Source: Roseiconus lacunae (GTDB taxonomy: Bacteria > Planctomycetota > Planctomycetia > Pirellulales > Pirellulaceae). Taken from it: DNA of 64,000 nucleotides. Each line of letters opens with the position of its first letter. Positions within the stretch are counted from its first letter, which is position 1. The translations under genes were made by a program, and so were the position numbers. The notes under the pieces are model-generated. The model was not told the DNA's origin and did not search any database. It saw only the letters and a list, made by a program, of their open reading frames with translations. The DNA lies in NCBI RefSeq assembly GCF_008312935.1, contig NZ_VSZO01000001.1:310001-374000 (forward strand), read 5' to 3'. This document shows, one piece after another, positions 60,779 through 64,000 of the stretch.

Positions 60779-63316
60779 CTATCGCCCCACCGCAACAGGG
60801 AACAAGCCAAGGGTAAGTGCCGTAACCGCAATCGTGATCACCGCGAAGTGCCAATACAGAGTCACGTTAACGATGTCGGCATCAAACCGATTTGTCATCC
60901 TTCCGGCGAGTCGCCGTGCGATGCAGTACAAATGCATCACGCTACCGACCAATAAATGCAACCCTGTCCACAGCGCGATCGCACAAACGATCGCGGGGTA
61001 AACGTGTTCGGTGGGATCCATGTCGTGTTGCCAAATACCCATCCAAAGCGCAACGATTCCAACCGCCGCACACACGAGACTGGCGATCGAAGCAGCGTAA
61101 AACCCCCGGGCATCGTTGGCCGAATTGCGTTTCTTGGTGACGACCGTCAATCCCCACGCTGCGACCCCGGCGGCTAAACTGGCGAGCGGCCAAAACGTTC
61201 CCGGACCCGCGATGTCCTTCGGCGGGAAGTCTTCATGAATGGTCCAGTAAAAGTAATAGCCAAAAATCAAAGAGACAAACGCAGTCATATCACCCATCAT
61301 CGTGATGAACATTGCCCACCAACCTACTGCGTTGGGCCCCGACACATAAATCGGCAACGTCACCCCCAAACCAATTTCTTTTTGGTCCTTTTCGGGGATG
61401 ATCGACGTCCCTGTCCAAAGCCAAGTGATGATCGTTGCAAACGCGAGTACGCCACTCAGGCCTGCCGCGACGTACCAATGAAACGTTCCGAAGATAAACA
61501 CACCGCCGGTGAAAATGGCCGCCCAAAGCGTCAAAAACGTAGGGCCGGGAACCCGTAGACACTGAATCGGACGCGCATCAACAGTCGTCGTCACCAGCGT
61601 TTCACGTAAACCTTCGGCGGCATCAGGCAGGTAAAACTGCCCCGCATCGACTTTCGCAATGAAGTCGTCTTGGTCCCAAAGTGGATAGCGGGACTCGATC
61701 ACCGGAATGCTGCGAATACCCCACGGACGATCGGGAACTTGACCGCTCCACTCCAGAGTGCCTGCGTTCCACACGTTCCGTTTGACCAACGGCTGCTTGC
61801 CTTTGGGACGCAGCACATCGATCAAGAATACGAGGATTCCGGAAGCCAACACGAATGCGCCGATTGTCGAAATCATGTTCAACCAACCGACGTTCAACAT
61901 TGGCGAGTACGTATAAATGCGCCTCGCCATGCCTTGTAGACCGGCCAAATGCATCGGGAAAAAGTTGACGTTGAACCCGATGAACATCAACCCAAAAATC
62001 CAATATCCCAAACGCTCGGAAAGTTGCTTGCCGGTCACGAACGGATAGTAGTAGTAGAATCCCGCGACGATCGGGAAAATCGTTCCTCCGATCAAGACGT
62101 AGTGCAAGTGCCCGACAACGAAGTACGTGTCATGAGCTTGGTAATCGAACGGAGCCACCGCGACCATCACTCCGGTCAACCCACCGATGATGAAAGTCGC
62201 GAGTCCTGCCAAGACGAACAATAGAGACACCGATCGAACCACACGTCCGACCAGCAATGTGGCGATAAAGCAAAACAGTTGCACACCGGTTGGGATCGCA
62301 ACCGCTTGGCTTGCCGCCGAAAAGATACCAATCGTGATTCCAGGCAACCCAGTCGTGAACATGTGGTGGACCCACAGGCCGAAGCTTAAAAATCCGGTTC
62401 CCACCGCCGCTAGCACAACCCAGCTATAGCCGACCATTGGGGTGCGTGAAAACGTGGGGACGATCATCGCGATCAACGCGATCGATGGCAGGAAAACGAT
62501 GTAGACTTCTGGGTGCCCGAAAATCCAAAAGAGGTGCTGCCACAACAGCGGATCACCACCACGACTGGCATCGAAAAATGGCCAGTCAAGCGCGCGTTCT
62601 AGCTCCATCAATACGTCGCCGGCAATCAGCGGAGGAAACGCGAATAGGATCATCACCGCGACGACCAAAATGTACCACGCGTAAAGCGGGATCAGATTCA
62701 GACGCATCCCCGGGGGACGGCATTTGAGCACCCCGACGATTAACTCCACCGCAGCGGCAATCGACGCGATCTCGATGAACGATAGCCCCAACAACCAAAT
62801 GTCGACGCCAACGCCGTCTTGGTATTGCGTCGTCATCGGCGGGTACATGAACCATCCTCCACGTGGGGCGGCGTCAAAAAAGATTGACCCGCACACAAAG
62901 ACTCCGCCGATCACGAAACACCAAAATCCAAACGCCGACAAACGAGGAAACGGTAGGTCTCGTGCACCCATCATTTCCGGAAGCAACATGATCGAAATCG
63001 CTTCCAGAATCGGCACCGCAAAGAGAAACATCATCACGCTGCCGTGTAGCGTGAATACCTGATTGTAGGTGTCCGCCGAAATGAAATCGTTTTCCGGCAC
63101 CGCCAACTGGATCCGCATGACCAGAGCCAGCAATCCGCCGAATAGAAAAAATGCAAACGCGGTCAGCGTGTACCACAAGCCAACTTCACTATTGTTTACC
63201 GCCGACCAATAGCGCCATCCCGTCGGCGTCTTCCATGCCTGTAACAGTCTCCGGGCGGCCGGATCGTTTGAAGATTGCGTATCGGACGTAGATTGCTCTT
63301 CGCGGCGATCGTTCAA
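60779..63316 (-). CDS. ctaD: Cytochrome c oxidase subunit I fused to subunit III
   Basis: 845 residues from a TTG at 63316 that overlaps the stop of the subunit II gene. Subunit I motifs: heme a His H91 in TLHGSVMMF, the CuB/cross-link region WIFGHPEVY, the paired CuB histidines WVHHMFTTG, and heme a3/a histidines in VGHLHYVL. GHPEVY marks an A-type oxidase. After about residue 640 the sequence continues as subunit III (PNAVGWWAMFITMMGDMTAF, then GLHLLVGSVMHLYCI). The fusion is known in caa3-type enzymes. Confidence 0.93.
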   Translation of the reverse strand: MNDRREEQSTSDTQSSNDPAARRLLQAWKTPTGWRYWSAVNNSEVGLWYTLTAFAFFLFGGLLALVMRIQLAVPENDFISADTYNQVFTLHGSVMMFLFAVPILEAISIMLLPEMMGARDLPFPRLSAFGFWCFVIGGVFVCGSIFFDAAPRGGWFMYPPMTTQYQDGVGVDIWLLGLSFIEIASIAAAVELIVGVLKCRPPGMRLNLIPLYAWYILVVAVMILFAFPPLIAGDVLMELERALDWPFFDASRGGDPLLWQHLFWIFGHPEVYIVFLPSIALIAMIVPTFSRTPMVGYSWVVLAAVGTGFLSFGLWVHHMFTTGLPGITIGIFSAASQAVAIPTGVQLFCFIATLLVGRVVRSVSLLFVLAGLATFIIGGLTGVMVAVAPFDYQAHDTYFVVGHLHYVLIGGTIFPIVAGFYYYYPFVTGKQLSERLGYWIFGLMFIGFNVNFFPMHLAGLQGMARRIYTYSPMLNVGWLNMISTIGAFVLASGILVFLIDVLRPKGKQPLVKRNVWNAGTLEWSGQVPDRPWGIRSIPVIESRYPLWDQDDFIAKVDAGQFYLPDAAEGLRETLVTTTVDARPIQCLRVPGPTFLTLWAAIFTGGVFIFGTFHWYVAAGLSGVLAFATIITWLWTGTSIIPEKDQKEIGLGVTLPIYVSGPNAVGWWAMFITMMGDMTAFVSLIFGYYFYWTIHEDFPPKDIAGPGTFWPLASLAAGVAAWGLTVVTKKRNSANDARGFYAASIASLVCAAVGIVALWMGIWQHDMDPTEHVYPAIVCAIALWTGLHLLVGSVMHLYCIARRLAGRMTNRFDADIVNVTLYWHFAVITIAVTALTLGLFPVAVGR

Positions 63317-64000
63317 CGCAGGGCCTCCAGGTATGCCACCAACGCATCAAGCTCTTCGGGTGCATTGATTAGCGATTCGAAGCCCGGCATTTCGACGCCA
63401 GGTTTAACACGATGCGTTCGCACAATCCAACGTTTTAGTGCGTCCGATTCGTTGGGCAGTATCCCCGCACCGATAGTCATCCGAGAGCCAAAATGTGTCA
63501 GATCAGGACCAACAGAACCGTCAGCCTCGGTTCCCCGAATGGTGTGACACGCAGGACAGCCACGCCGCCAAAAGACTTGCCGCCCGAATGGATTTGGGGC
63601 CGGTTCGATGATCGCGTCACTTCGTTGTTGACGTCGCCAAGCATCGAATTCCTGTTCGTCGGACACGATCACACGAAACATCATTTGTGCGTGGGCCGTT
63701 CCGCAATACTCGGCGCAGACTCCGCCATACGTGCCGACTTTAGTTGGATCAAGCCGCAATCGATTTTCACGCCCCGGGATCATATCCATCTTGCCGCCGA
63801 GTGCCGGAATCCAAAACGCATGAATGACATCTTCACTGACCAGTTTGAACTCGACTGGCCGATCGACCGGCAACCGGATTTCATTGGCTGTCTCAAACTC
63901 AACTTCGCCATCGTCCGTTAAATACTCCACTCGCCACCACCAACGCACCCCGCTGACTCGAATTGTCAAACTGCCGTCGGGCGCCGGACGGTGTAACTCA
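63313..64000 (-). CDS. ctaC: Cytochrome c oxidase subunit II with C-terminal cytochrome c, N-terminus outside window
   Basis: The frame is open to the end of the window, so the start lies beyond 64000 and the visible 228 residues lack the N-terminal helices. The CuA site is complete: CAEYCGTAHAQM (C-x-E-x-C-x3-H-x2-M). VRWWWRVEY is the aromatic electron-entry segment. A fused cytochrome c domain has CPACHTIRG and the Met-ligand region PGVEMPGFESL. The combination defines a caa3-type oxidase. Its stop overlaps the subunit I start. Confidence 0.93.
   Translation of the reverse strand, partial: ELHRPAPDGSLTIRVSGVRWWWRVEYLTDDGEVEFETANEIRLPVDRPVEFKLVSEDVIHAFWIPALGGKMDMIPGRENRLRLDPTKVGTYGGVCAEYCGTAHAQMMFRVIVSDEQEFDAWRRQQRSDAIIEPAPNPFGRQVFWRRGCPACHTIRGTEADGSVGPDLTHFGSRMTIGAGILPNESDALKRWIVRTHRVKPGVEMPGFESLINAPEELDALVAYLEALR

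Noticed and set aside
1-64000. CRISPR arrays, tRNA or rRNA genes
   Set aside because: No regularly spaced direct repeats, cloverleaf-like genes or conserved rRNA stretches were seen on reading either strand; a covariance-model search would settle tRNAs.

Overview
The window looks like a chromosome segment from a planctomycete, most likely the Pirellulaceae (Rhodopirellula-like). The evidence is family content: a DUF1559 protein with a prepilin-type N-terminus, a formylglycine-type sulfatase, FG-GAP/TPR/UnbV secreted proteins, a XylR-type AraC regulator, a cytochrome c oxidase with subunits I and III fused, many GTG/TTG starts and weak ribosome binding sites. No rRNA, tRNA, CRISPR array, transposase or phage gene was seen. 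Both window edges cut genes: a glycosyltransferase on the left and cytochrome oxidase subunit II on the right.

Layout. 1-4.6 kb: glycosyltransferase end, a membrane CheA-like histidine kinase and an MFS transporter. 4.8-12.3 kb: a small biosynthetic island (SbnA-like enzyme, FAD/NAD(P)-binding protein, SbnH-like decarboxylase, MATE exporter, and an integral membrane protein in front). It is bounded on each side by an inverted copy of a ~125 bp intergenic repeat. 12.4-15.6 kb: three translationally coupled glycosyltransferases. 15.7-19.6 kb: an exported amidohydrolase/beta-lactamase-fold fusion and a Gfo/Idh/MocA oxidoreductase. 19.8-27 kb (minus strand): a sensory operon with a BLUF blue-light sensor, an H-NOX heme sensor, two histidine kinases, a REC-HDOD protein, a REC protein with a degenerate HD-GYP domain and a stand-alone receiver; a CBS-domain protein lies downstream. 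27.4-33 kb: RdgC-like protein, XylR-like regulator, secreted protein of unknown function and L-serine dehydratase.

33-43 kb: an ABC/HlyD export system (two FtsX-type permeases, ATPase, adaptor, Cys-containing lipoprotein) with a Cys-rich exported protein in front, a KefB-like antiporter, a TolC-like outer membrane lipoprotein and a His/Cys-rich exported protein. 43.5-48.3 kb: a divergent pair of exported FG-GAP proteins, one with a heme c motif and one with TPR and UnbV regions. 48.9-50.4 kb: DUF1559 protein, a strong stem-loop and a small lipoprotein. 50.5-54.6 kb: a trans-4-hydroxyproline catabolic cluster (AraC/PAS regulator, pyrroline-hydroxycarboxylate deaminase candidate, 4-hydroxyproline epimerase, D-amino acid dehydrogenase). 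A sulfatase follows directly and ends in what reads as a von Hippel-Lindau beta domain. 56.6-58.4 kb: a vanadium-dependent haloperoxidase. 58.6-64 kb: a caa3-type cytochrome oxidase operon.

The most unusual items are the combined blue-light/heme-gas sensory operon, the sulfatase-VHL fusion, the SbnA/SbnH-like island without a siderophore synthetase, and the two-enzyme exported hydrolase that lacks the usual metal-binding HxH. All calls come from reading the sequence by eye; no database search was run.
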